A stretch of 53,301 nucleotides of DNA from Wenzhouxiangella sediminis (GTDB lineage: Bacteria; Pseudomonadota; Gammaproteobacteria; Xanthomonadales; Wenzhouxiangellaceae), in contig NZ_QUZK01000044.1 in NCBI RefSeq assembly GCF_003410055.1, positions 1 through 53,301 on the forward strand, in the 5' to 3' direction. Below, piece by piece: positions 31,087 through 38,981 of this stretch. The first letter of the stretch is position 1. Every line of letters starts with the position of its first letter. Below the pieces are notes generated by a model. It was not told where the DNA came from and ran no database searches. It saw only the letters and a list, made by a program, of their open reading frames with translations. The translations under genes were made by a program, and so were the position numbers.

Positions 31087-31886
31087 CCGCCGCCAGCCCC
31101 GTGACCGTGCCCTCCCTGGCCGCCATGAAGGCGGGCGGACAGCCCATCACGATGCTGACCGCCTACGACGCCAGCTTCGCACGCCTGCTCGACGACGCCG
31201 GCGTCGACTGCGTCCTGGTCGGCGACTCCCTGGGCAACGTCATCCAGGGGCGCGACTCGACCCTGCCGGTGACGGTCGACGACATGGCCTATCACACGCA
31301 GGCCGTGCGGCGCGGCCTGGAACGTGCCCTGCTGGTCGCCGACCTGCCGTTCATGAGCTATCACGACCAGGCCAGCGCCATGGCCTCGGCCGCGGCCGTC
31401 ATGCGCGCCGGCGCGCAGATGGTCAAGCTCGAGGGCGGCGCGGCGCACGCCGGTACGGTCGCGGCGCTGGTCGCCAATGGTGTTCCGGTCTGTGCTCACC
31501 TCGGGCTCACCCCTCAGCACGTTCACCAACTGGGGGGTTACCGCGTGCAGGGCCGCGACGAAGGGCCGGCCCGGCGCCTGAAGGCCGACGCCGAGCTGCT
31601 GGCCGAGGCCGGGGCGGGCATGCTGGTGCTCGAATGCGTGCCCGCGCCGCTGGCGCGCGAGGTGGCCGAATCGCTGTCCATTCCCGTCATCGGCATCGGC
31701 GCCGGGAGCGAGGTCGACGGACAGGTCCTGGTGCTCTACGACATGCTCGGGGTCTCGCCGGGCCGCTCACCGAAGTTCGTGCACGACTTCCTGGCCGACA
31801 CCGGGGACGTGCGGCAGGCGCTCGCGGCTTACGTCGCTGCGGTGCGCGAACGCCGCTTCCCGGGTCCCGAACACGCCTGGCAGTGA
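31083..31886 (+). CDS. panB: 3-methyl-2-oxobutanoate hydroxymethyltransferase
   Basis: First committed step of pantothenate synthesis: adds a hydroxymethyl group from 5,10-methylene-THF to 2-oxoisovalerate. The 267 residues show MLTAYDASFARLLDDAG, the metal-binding VLVGDSLGNVIQG, the catalytic ADLPFMSY region, VKLEGG and the IPVIGIGAGSEVDGQVLVLYDMLG signature. It overlaps folK by 4 nt and shares one base with the panC start (TGATG). Its folate cofactor links it to its neighbour. Confidence 0.97.
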   Translation: MTAASPVTVPSLAAMKAGGQPITMLTAYDASFARLLDDAGVDCVLVGDSLGNVIQGRDSTLPVTVDDMAYHTQAVRRGLERALLVADLPFMSYHDQASAMASAAAVMRAGAQMVKLEGGAAHAGTVAALVANGVPVCAHLGLTPQHVHQLGGYRVQGRDEGPARRLKADAELLAEAGAGMLVLECVPAPLAREVAESLSIPVIGIGAGSEVDGQVLVLYDMLGVSPGRSPKFVHDFLADTGDVRQALAAYVAAVRERRFPGPEHAWQ

Positions 31887-32737
31887 TGCCGCGCGTCGTC
31901 GACTCGCTCGAGGAACTGCGCGAGGCGGCCGGCCGCCTGCGCCAGCGTGATCAGCGCATCGGCTTCGTGCCCACTATGGGCAATCTGCATCGCGGCCACC
32001 TCAGCCTGGTCGAGGACGCCGGCCGCCGCTGCGAGGCGGTGATCGCCTCGATCTTCGTCAACCCGACGCAATTCGGCCCGGGCGAAGACTACGAGGCCTA
32101 TCCGCGGACCCTCGAGGCGGATCTCGAAGCGCTCGCGTCGGTGAGCTGCGACCTGGTCTGGGCGCCGCCGATCGAAATCATGTACCCGCTCGACGATCCC
32201 TTCATGCTTCGCGTGCCCGAAGCCCTTTCCGACCGCCTCTGCGGCCGCAGCCGGCCGGGCCATTTCGACGGCGTGGCGACGGTGGTGCTGCGCCTGTTCA
32301 GCCAGGTCCAGCCCGATGTCGCGGTCTTCGGCGAAAAGGACTTTCAGCAACTGCTGATCCTGCGCCGCATGGCCCGGGATCTCTCGCTGCCGGTGGAACT
32401 GGTCGGTGCCCCCATCGTGCGCGAGGAAGACGGCCTGGCCATGAGCTCGCGCAACGGCTATCTCGACGACCAACAGCGCGCCGTGGCGCCGTTGCTGTTC
32501 CGGGTGCTCGAGGAGACGGTCGAGGGATTGGCCTCGGGAGAGGATTTCGCCGGCCTGAAAGCGCGGGCAGAGAAAAAACTGGAATCGGCCGGCTTCCGGC
32601 CGGACTACCTCGAATGGCGCTCGGCCGAGAATCTCGGCGAACCGAGGCCCGGCGAGCCGAGCCGGCTCTTCGGCGCGGCGTGGCTGGGCAAGGCCCGCCT
32701 GATCGACAACGTCGAAGTCCCCGCGACCCGGGATTGA
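31886..32737 (+). CDS. panC: Pantothenate synthetase (pantoate-beta-alanine ligase)
   Basis: Joins pantoate and beta-alanine using ATP. The 283 residues carry the nucleotidyl-transfer HIGH-like motif in VPTMGNLHRGHLSLV, FVNPTQFGPGEDYEAYPRT, FDGVATVVLRLFSQVQPDVAVFGEKDFQQL and the MSSRN loop. The ATG shares its A with the panB stop. panD is not in the window. The gene ends the pcnB-folK-panB-panC block and runs into a heptad-repeat region. Confidence 0.97.
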   Translation: MPRVVDSLEELREAAGRLRQRDQRIGFVPTMGNLHRGHLSLVEDAGRRCEAVIASIFVNPTQFGPGEDYEAYPRTLEADLEALASVSCDLVWAPPIEIMYPLDDPFMLRVPEALSDRLCGRSRPGHFDGVATVVLRLFSQVQPDVAVFGEKDFQQLLILRRMARDLSLPVELVGAPIVREEDGLAMSSRNGYLDDQQRAVAPLLFRVLEETVEGLASGEDFAGLKARAEKKLESAGFRPDYLEWRSAENLGEPRPGEPSRLFGAAWLGKARLIDNVEVPATRD

Positions 32738-32760
32738 TGACCCGGGGCCGGCTTCGAGGG

Positions 32761-32970
32761 CGGAAGTCGGAAGACAGAGGGCAGAAGCCGGAGGTCGGAC
32801 AGCTTCTCGGCAGGCACCGTCACAGCGCGGCTAGCCCGCCCCGCAACACCCGAAGCGCCGCCTGAACCCTGAAACCTGAAACCTAATCCCAAGCCCCAAC
32901 CGTCAGCCCCTGAGCTCCAAGGGCCCCCGAGCCCCGGAACCAAGAACCCCGAACCCCGAACCCGGTTTCA
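32761..32970. repeat. Composite heptad-repeat element between panC and parA-like genes
   Basis: Three heptad blocks are visible. The first is degenerate: CGGAAGT, CGGAAGA, CAGAGGG, CAGAAGC, CGGAGGT, CGGACAG (32761-32802). The second is CCTGAAC, CCTGAAA, CCTGAAA, CCTAATC (32861-32888). The third is CCCGGAA, CCAAGAA, CCCCGAA, CCCCGAA (32933-32960), followed by CCCGGTTTC running into the end of the ParA gene. All three unit types occur at other gaps in the window. This fills the 230-nt gap between convergent genes. Confidence 0.85.
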
Positions 32971-33609
32971 ACCTTTCCCGACCGACTTCTTGCTCCGGAT
33001 CCACCCCATCAGTTCTTCCCACTGCTCCCAGTCCTGCCAGGCGAGGTAGGGCGGCAGGTCGGAGACGCTCAGCCCGCGCTCGAAGGCGCGCACGTAGTTC
33101 ATCGAATCGCGCAGCTGGCCGACGACCGGCACCCGGAAGTCGTCGAGGAAACCGGTCAGTTCGCGAAAGATGATGGTATAGGGCTTGACGCGGTTGGCCA
33201 CCAGGCCGACGCGGACCTCGTGCTTCTTGACCGGCTTGAGTTCGAGCAGGTGGTTGAGGAATCGCCAGGCTGCGCGCATGTCGACCGGCGAAGGCAGCAC
33301 CGGCACCAGGATGGTCTGGGAGCGGCGAACGATATTGCCGAGTTCGTGGCCGGCCACGGCCGCCGGTGTGTCGAGCACCAGAATGTCGGCCTCCGGCGGC
33401 GCCCTGAGCTGGCCCTTGTGCGGCTCGGCCGGAATGATCTCGGGATATTCTTCGGGACGCTGATCCAGCCAGTCGCTTGCGGACTGCTGTGGGTCCATGT
33501 CGCCCAGGGCGACGGCGTGTCCCTCCCAGGCCAGGGCGGCGGCCAGCGACGTGGCGATGGTGGTCTTGCCGCATCCGCCCTTGGCGTTGACGATGGCGAT
33601 CGTTCGCAT
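32968..33609 (-). CDS. ParA/MinD-family ATPase (orphan)
   Basis: Deviant Walker A P-loop ATPase of the ParA type: IVNAKGGCGKTT at the N-terminus with the signature first lysine, DMDPQQSASDW (A') and ILVLDTPA (B). At 213 residues it is a short, orphan-type ParA without an N-terminal DNA-binding helix-turn-helix, and no parB is nearby, so it may position a protein complex rather than the chromosome. I chose the ATG at 33609 because GGAGGGTT lies upstream; the longer frame adds unrelated residues. It is the last of three minus-strand genes. The C-terminal coding end merges with the heptad element. Confidence 0.88.
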   Translation of the reverse strand: MRTIAIVNAKGGCGKTTIATSLAAALAWEGHAVALGDMDPQQSASDWLDQRPEEYPEIIPAEPHKGQLRAPPEADILVLDTPAAVAGHELGNIVRRSQTILVPVLPSPVDMRAAWRFLNHLLELKPVKKHEVRVGLVANRVKPYTIIFRELTGFLDDFRVPVVGQLRDSMNYVRAFERGLSVSDLPPYLAWQDWEQWEELMGWIRSKKSVGKG

Positions 33610-33653
33610 CACGCAACCCTCCGTTGTGGTTCGACCCGCCGGCAGTGTCCCCG

Positions 33654-34064
33654 TCAGGTCTCGCTGGGATCGGGCAGTCCGGAGTGGAGCAGCCAGCGAT
33701 CCCGCGTTTCGTCGTAGCGCCACACCTCGCGGTGCTGGATCACGCGCTCGCGGGCGCTGTGAACATGATACAGGCGAATCTGGACGCGCCGCTCCACGCG
33801 CTGCTCGTCGGAGTCGCTGATCACCTGCCGCACCCGGTACTCGGTCACCCGGAACTGGCGCAGCCGTTCGAGTTCGATGCTGCGAATCGGGTGCTCGGCC
33901 AGCCAGTCGGGGTGGATCATGTCGACCAGGCCGTCGTACTCGCTCCAGCGCACCATTTCCTGCCACAGGTCCATGGCCTGATCGCGCTCACGCTGCGTCT
34001 GGCCGCTGCCGGCGCAGGCGGCCAGCAGCAGCACGGCTGCCAGCACGATCAACGGCTTATGCAC
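33654..34064 (-). CDS. Small hypothetical lipoprotein
   Basis: The signal sequence ends in a lipobox (LLLAACAG, Cys17), predicting a lipid-anchored protein of 136 residues. The mature part is charged, with many Arg and Glu and a likely alpha+beta fold (RVTEYRVRQVISDSDEQRVERRVQIRLY), reminiscent of small NTF2-like domains, though I cannot assign it. It overlaps the upstream thioesterase gene by 8 nt and lies 44 nt before the ParA gene, so the three are probably one transcript. Function unknown. Confidence 0.72.
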   Translation of the reverse strand: MHKPLIVLAAVLLLAACAGSGQTQRERDQAMDLWQEMVRWSEYDGLVDMIHPDWLAEHPIRSIELERLRQFRVTEYRVRQVISDSDEQRVERRVQIRLYHVHSARERVIQHREVWRYDETRDRWLLHSGLPDPSET

Positions 34065-34539
34065 GGCGCTCTTCCTTTCTGTCCCTCATGAGCGCAGCAT
34101 ACTTTGCCGAGAGCGTCGCCGCCACCTCGCCGTCGACGAGCAGTTCCGGCTCGAGCTCGAGGCTGGCGCGGCCGCGCTGCGCGAGACGATCCCGGAAGGC
34201 CTGCAGCTTTTCGGCCGAGGGCCAGCGGCAGGCGGCCCGGAAATCCCGTCCTACCGGGGCGATGAAGCGGATCTCGCAGCGGCCGATGACCAGGTCGGCG
34301 TCGATGCCGGCGCGCAGCAGAACCAGGCGCGGCAAGGACCATCCCGCCAGGATCATGGCGCTGGCCAGCGCGCCGCCGAAGGCCGTGCCCTTGTCGTTCA
34401 CGCTCGGCCCCAGCGGCAGCGAGAGTTCGACACCGCACTCGTCGAGACGGCTGACGGTCAGCTCCATGGCACCGCCGAGCGGGATGTCGGTGGTGAGCGT
34501 GCGCTCGAGCCAGGCGGTTTCATTCATGTCGTTGGTCAT
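34057..34539 (-). CDS. Putative hot-dog thioesterase (YiiD C-terminal domain type)
   Basis: About 160 residues with the hot-dog fold signature of the YiiD-C family: LPLGPSVNDKGTAFGGALASAM, where the Asn-Asp-Lys-Gly-Thr-Ala-Phe-Gly loop is characteristic, followed by IGRCEIRFIAPVGRDF. Likely an acyl-CoA or acyl-ACP thioesterase; the substrate is unknown. ATG at 34539 is preferred over the GTG at 34545. It lies 6 nt after TAGAAT with no ribosome binding site, suggesting a leaderless message. The stop overlaps the lipoprotein start. Confidence 0.75.
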   Translation of the reverse strand: MTNDMNETAWLERTLTTDIPLGGAMELTVSRLDECGVELSLPLGPSVNDKGTAFGGALASAMILAGWSLPRLVLLRAGIDADLVIGRCEIRFIAPVGRDFRAACRWPSAEKLQAFRDRLAQRGRASLELEPELLVDGEVAATLSAKYAALMRDRKEERRA

Positions 34540-34545
34540 GGCCAC

Positions 34546-34596
34546 ATTCTATCCCCGCGTGCGGGAGCCTCGACGTCGATGCCGTAAAATGTCCCC
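34546..34596. promoter_or_regulatory. Divergent pair of leaderless-type promoters
   Basis: On the minus strand TAGAAT (34551-34546) is 6 nt before the thioesterase ATG. On the plus strand TAAAAT (34585-34590) is 6 nt before the MFS ATG at 34597. Neither start has a Shine-Dalgarno. No convincing -35 hexamers are visible, so the -10 boxes are the main evidence. Confidence 0.45.
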
Positions 34597-35901
34597 ATGC
34601 CCGCCTCCTCCGAATCTTCCGCGCTGCCTTACGTCGCACGGACGCTGATGCCGCGCGAGGTTCGCACCAACGGCGCCATGGCAGTGGCCCTCGGCGCGCT
34701 CGAGGGCGGGCTCGTGGGGGTTGTGGTCAAGACGCAGTTCGCCGCCGTGGCCGACGCCGCCTGGGTCAACCTCTGCGTGGCCCTGGTGGCCGGTTCGCCG
34801 GCGTTCGCCAACGTTGTCAGCCTGTGGGTTTCCGGGCTCGCCGAGGGCCGCGACAAGCCGGCCTGGGTGGCCCGGCTGATGGCCCTCACGAGCGCTTTCC
34901 TGATCCTGATGGCGCTGTCCCCGACCAGCGTGTCCGGCCTGGTCATGATCACCCTGGGCATGATCGTCGCGCGCCTGGCCTGGGCCGGCGTGATCACGCT
35001 GCGCGCCGCCATCTGGCGCGCCAACTTCCCGCGCCAGGTGCGTGCGCGCATCACCGGCTGGATCACCATCATCTATTCGCTGACCATCGCCGCGACCGCC
35101 GCGGTGATCGGCCTGCTGATGAACTGGTGGCCGGAGGTCTGGCGGCTGGCTTTCCCGGTCGCGGGTGTCATCGGCCTCGGCGCGGCCTGGCGCTACCAGG
35201 CCACGCGCGTGCGCGGCGGGCGCCGTATCCAGAGCGAGGAGCTGGACCAGCGCCGCGGTCGCAGCGGCGGCCAACTGCGCGCGGCTTTCGACATCCTGCG
35301 CACCGACCGCTGGTATCGCCGTTACATGATGACGATGTTCGCCTTCGGCAGCGGCAACCTGATGGTCATCGCGCTGCTGGTCGTGCTGCTCAACGAGCAG
35401 TTCGGCTTCGCGCGTTTCGAGCAGGTGATGATCACGACCGCGCTGCCGCTGGTCATGCTGTCGATCTTCACGCCGATCTGGGCGAGACGGCTCGATGCGG
35501 CGCACATCCTCGACTACCGCGCACGCCAGGCCTGGATGTTCGTGATCACCATGCTGTTCTTCGTGTCGGCGAGCATCCTGGGCCTGAAATGGCTGTTCTG
35601 GGTCGGCGCGCTGTCCCTGGGCATGGCCTTCGCGGGCGGCAAGCTGGGCTGGAACCTGGGTCACAACGACTTTGCCAGCGACGACAAGTCGACCCTCTAC
35701 ATGGGTATCCACGTCACCTTGACGGGTATCCGGGGCCTGATCGCGCCCCTGGTCGGCGTCAGCGTCTACCAGTTGCTCGAGTCGATCGGGCCGGGACTGG
35801 GCCGGTATGTGCTCGTGTTTCCCTTCACGTTGACGCTGGGCGGGGCCGTTACCTTCGTGGTCCTCGCCCGATTGCACCGCAAGGAGACCGAAGCTTCATG
35901 A
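34597..35901 (+). CDS. Major facilitator superfamily transporter
   Basis: Inner-membrane permease of 434 residues with about 12 hydrophobic segments in two halves joined by a basic loop (about 205-230, RVRGGRRIQSEELDQRRGR). Typical conserved loop motifs are weak, and the N-terminal half is unusually glycine/alanine rich. The stop codon overlaps the ATG of the TonB-dependent receptor gene (ATGA), so the two are translationally coupled, which suggests it carries the receptor's ligand across the inner membrane, or exports a related compound. The substrate is unknown. Confidence 0.85.
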   Translation: MPASSESSALPYVARTLMPREVRTNGAMAVALGALEGGLVGVVVKTQFAAVADAAWVNLCVALVAGSPAFANVVSLWVSGLAEGRDKPAWVARLMALTSAFLILMALSPTSVSGLVMITLGMIVARLAWAGVITLRAAIWRANFPRQVRARITGWITIIYSLTIAATAAVIGLLMNWWPEVWRLAFPVAGVIGLGAAWRYQATRVRGGRRIQSEELDQRRGRSGGQLRAAFDILRTDRWYRRYMMTMFAFGSGNLMVIALLVVLLNEQFGFARFEQVMITTALPLVMLSIFTPIWARRLDAAHILDYRARQAWMFVITMLFFVSASILGLKWLFWVGALSLGMAFAGGKLGWNLGHNDFASDDKSTLYMGIHVTLTGIRGLIAPLVGVSVYQLLESIGPGLGRYVLVFPFTLTLGGAVTFVVLARLHRKETEAS

Positions 35902-37910
35902 TGATCGAGTTCCTGGTCGCGGCCGCCCTGGCCGCGGATGCCGACCAACTGCCCCGGCTCGAAGTCAGGGGGCGCGACATCGCGCCGGAGGCTCCGCAGG
36001 CCACCGCAGAGCTTGCTGAGCAAGAGATCGAAATGGTGCGGCCGACGCATCCGGCCGAACTGTTCTCGCGCCTGCCCGGCAGCTGGGTGACGCGCGGCAG
36101 TGGCCAGGAGCACCTCACCGCCATTCGCTCGCCGGTCCTGTCCGGCGCCGGCGGCTGCGGGGCCCTGCTGATTCTTGAAGCGGGCATCCCGATTCGCCCG
36201 CCGGGGTTCTGCAACGTCAACAACCTCTTCGAGGCCAACGTCGCCCAGGCCGGATCCGTCAGCGTGCTGCGCGGCCCCGGCGGCATCGGGCACGCCTCGG
36301 GCGGGCTGCACGGGGTCATCGACATCACGCCGCGCTCGCCGCTGGCCAATCCCGAGAACCGACTGCGCCTGGAAGCGGGCAGCAACGACTACTATCGTCT
36401 CGGCGCGTCGCTGACGGGAGAAATCGGCGACGGCGCGCTGGCCGTGGACGTCTCGGCCGTCGACGCGGGCAGCTTTCGCATCGACGAGGGCTACGAGCAC
36501 CAGCTGGCAACGTTCCAGCACGCGCAGCCGGTGGACAACGGCCAGTGGCGCACCATCCTCAGCGCCGCCCGACTCGACCAGGACACCGCCGGCTACATCT
36601 ACGGCTACCGGGCCTACGCCGACCCCGAGCTGCGCCGCAGCAACGTCAACCCCGAGGCCTACCGCCAGGCCGACGCGCTGCGCCTGATCACCCGGCGCGA
36701 GTGGCTCGACGGGCAGGGCGCCGAGCACCGCCTGAGCGGTTTCGCGCGGCGTTCGACCATGACCTTCCTGCAGCACTATCTCCCGGGCAAGCCGCTCGAG
36801 CGCAACAGACAGGTCTCTGCCGGCCTGCAGTACGACCGCAGCGGCAGCAGCTGGGACTGGGGGTTCGATGCCGAACTCTTCCGCGGCGATCTCACCCAGC
36901 GGCAGGACGCACCGACGCCCGGACCGCCGTTCCTGTCCGAAATCCGGCCGGTCGGGCTTCACTACGACTACGTCGTCGACGGCCAACGGCTCGGCGGTTA
37001 CCTGGCGCGGCGTCTGGAGCTGGGGCCGAAATGGACGTTCCGGGCCGGCGTCCACGCCGACTGGATCCGCTACGACTACGACAACCGGGCGACCGCCGGC
37101 AACCTGGCCGAGGACGGCACGGCCTGTGACCTCGGCGGCTGCCTCTACAACCGCCCGGCCGATCGCAGCGACGATTTCCTCGAGATCGCACCCGAGCTGA
37201 CGCTCAGCCGGCGTTTCGAAGGCGGGCTGGCGTGGCTGCGCCTGGCTCGCGGATTCCGCGCGCCCCAGGCAACGGAGTTGTACCGGCTGCAGCGCGGGCA
37301 GGACGTCGCCGACCTCGAACCGGAGCAACTCGACGCCGTCGAACTGGGCCTGCGCGGGAGCGGCCGCTTCGACTGGGAGCTGGTCGCCTTCTACCAGCGC
37401 AAGCGCCACTACATCTTTCGCGACGGCGAGGGTTTCAACGTCAGCGACGGCAAGTCCGGGCATCGCGGCATCGAGTTCTCGCTGGCCTACGCGATGGCGC
37501 CCTCGCTCGAGTTGGGCGTCCGCGGGAGTTACGCCGTCCACTGGTACCGGTTCAGCCGTGACCTCGGCGGGGAGCGCATCGTTTCCGGACGGACGCTACC
37601 CGCCGCGCCGAAACGCATGGCCAGCGCGGACCTGACCTGGCGTCCATCGGATCGCGTCAGCGCGCAGCTTGCCGCCGAGCATACCGGGGCCTACTGGCTC
37701 GACGCGGCCAACGAACGCCGCTACGGCGGGCACACCCTCCTGCATTTCTCGGGGCGCTATGACCTGGGCGAGCGCTGGCAGCTCGGACTGAGACTGCGCA
37801 ACCTGCTTGATCGCCGCTACGCCGAGCGCGCCGACTACGCTTTCGGCGACTACCGCTATTTCCCCGGCGCGGGCCGCAGCGTGTTCGTCAGCCTCGCCTG
37901 GCGGCGCTGA
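35898..37910 (+). CDS. TonB-dependent outer-membrane receptor
   Basis: A 670-residue receptor with a short signal sequence (MMIEFLVAAALAADA), an N-terminal plug (about 30-150) containing PAELFSRLPGSWVTRGSGQEHL and VLRGPGGIGHASGGLHGVIDI, and a beta-barrel ending in SVFVSLAWRR. Two cysteines in the plug (GGCGALL, GFCNVN) and two in a barrel loop (ACDLGGCLY) may form disulfides. A clear TonB box is not evident; LPRLEVRG near the mature N-terminus is the best candidate. The start is set by the ATGA overlap with the MFS gene and AAGGAG upstream. Likely imports an iron chelate or other scarce compound. Confidence 0.92.
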   Translation: MMIEFLVAAALAADADQLPRLEVRGRDIAPEAPQATAELAEQEIEMVRPTHPAELFSRLPGSWVTRGSGQEHLTAIRSPVLSGAGGCGALLILEAGIPIRPPGFCNVNNLFEANVAQAGSVSVLRGPGGIGHASGGLHGVIDITPRSPLANPENRLRLEAGSNDYYRLGASLTGEIGDGALAVDVSAVDAGSFRIDEGYEHQLATFQHAQPVDNGQWRTILSAARLDQDTAGYIYGYRAYADPELRRSNVNPEAYRQADALRLITRREWLDGQGAEHRLSGFARRSTMTFLQHYLPGKPLERNRQVSAGLQYDRSGSSWDWGFDAELFRGDLTQRQDAPTPGPPFLSEIRPVGLHYDYVVDGQRLGGYLARRLELGPKWTFRAGVHADWIRYDYDNRATAGNLAEDGTACDLGGCLYNRPADRSDDFLEIAPELTLSRRFEGGLAWLRLARGFRAPQATELYRLQRGQDVADLEPEQLDAVELGLRGSGRFDWELVAFYQRKRHYIFRDGEGFNVSDGKSGHRGIEFSLAYAMAPSLELGVRGSYAVHWYRFSRDLGGERIVSGRTLPAAPKRMASADLTWRPSDRVSAQLAAEHTGAYWLDAANERRYGGHTLLHFSGRYDLGERWQLGLRLRNLLDRRYAERADYAFGDYRYFPGAGRSVFVSLAWRR

Positions 37911-38075
37911 GCGGGTCGTCTAGGTCGTCGGCTCGCCGTCGCGCCCGGTTCTCCGGGCGGTCGATGGAGCGGGGGTCGCGCCGCCCCTGCTCCAGGCAAG
38001 GCGCTCGCGCTACACTGTGTGCTGAGCCGGTGCTCCTACCCGATGATGGGGTGAGTCCAACCAACAGGGGTCGTC

Positions 38076-38972
38076 GTGAGCAAGGATTCCCACCAACAGC
38101 CACCTACCGACGGCGAGACCGTACTCCTCGGTACGGCCCGCGCCTCCGACGAGCGCCACGAAGCCTGCCTGGTGATCATCCGGGGTGCGCGCCTTGGCTC
38201 GCGCATCGTGCCCGGCCGGGAGCCGTTGATCATCGGACGCGCGGTCGACGCCGATTTCCAGATTTCCGAGCGCAGCATTTCGCGGCAGCACTGCCGGGTT
38301 TTCCTGGAAGACGGGCGCTACTGGATCGAGGACCTCGGTTCGACCAACCACACCTGGCTCAACGACGAGATGATCGAGCGCTCGCCGCTGCGAGACGGGG
38401 ACCTGATCCGAATCAGCCAGACCGTGCTGAAGTTCGTCGACGAGGGCAATATCGAGGCGGGCTACCACTCGGAACTGCACGAGAGTACGATCCGCGACAC
38501 CTTGACCGGCCTCTACAACCGCCGCCATGCCATGGCCGTGCTGGAAAAGGAACTCGCCCGCGCCCGGCGCGACGAAGGCTATGCACTGGCGCTGGTCATT
38601 CTCGACCTGGACTTCTTCAAGGACATCAACGATGAGCACGGCCATCTCGCCGGCGACGGCGTGCTGCGCCAGCTCAGCCGGATCGCGGCCGACCGCGTTC
38701 GCGCGAGCGACACCCTGGCCCGGATCGGGGGCGAGGAGTTCGCCCTGATCCTGCCCGATACCCGGCGCGAGGAGGCCTGGCAACTGGCCGAGTCCATCCG
38801 TGAGTCGGTCGAGTGCGAAACCTTCCGCCTCGGCGACGAAGAGCACAGCATCACGCTTTCGGCCGGCGTGGCGACCTGGCAGCCCGGCATGGAGAGCATC
38901 AGCGAACTGCTCAAGGCCGCCGACGCCCAGTTGTATGAAGCCAAGACGTCCGGTCGCAATCGCGTCTGCTGA
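38076..38972 (+). CDS. FHA-GGDEF diguanylate cyclase
   Basis: Cytoplasmic c-di-GMP synthase with a forkhead-associated domain (about 30-125; phosphothreonine-binding pattern IIGRAVDADFQISERSISRQHCRV and GSTNHTWLND) fused to a GGDEF domain (about 135-298). The active site is intact as GGEEF, and the inhibitory I-site RASD stands five residues before it. The FHA domain implies control by a Thr-phosphorylated partner; a Hanks-type kinase is encoded at 21258-23312 but is not adjacent. The start is GTG at 38076, preceded by AGGGG. It is convergent with prlC. Confidence 0.94.
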   Translation: MSKDSHQQPPTDGETVLLGTARASDERHEACLVIIRGARLGSRIVPGREPLIIGRAVDADFQISERSISRQHCRVFLEDGRYWIEDLGSTNHTWLNDEMIERSPLRDGDLIRISQTVLKFVDEGNIEAGYHSELHESTIRDTLTGLYNRRHAMAVLEKELARARRDEGYALALVILDLDFFKDINDEHGHLAGDGVLRQLSRIAADRVRASDTLARIGGEEFALILPDTRREEAWQLAESIRESVECETFRLGDEEHSITLSAGVATWQPGMESISELLKAADAQLYEAKTSGRNRVC

Positions 38973-38981
38973 GCGCTGCCC

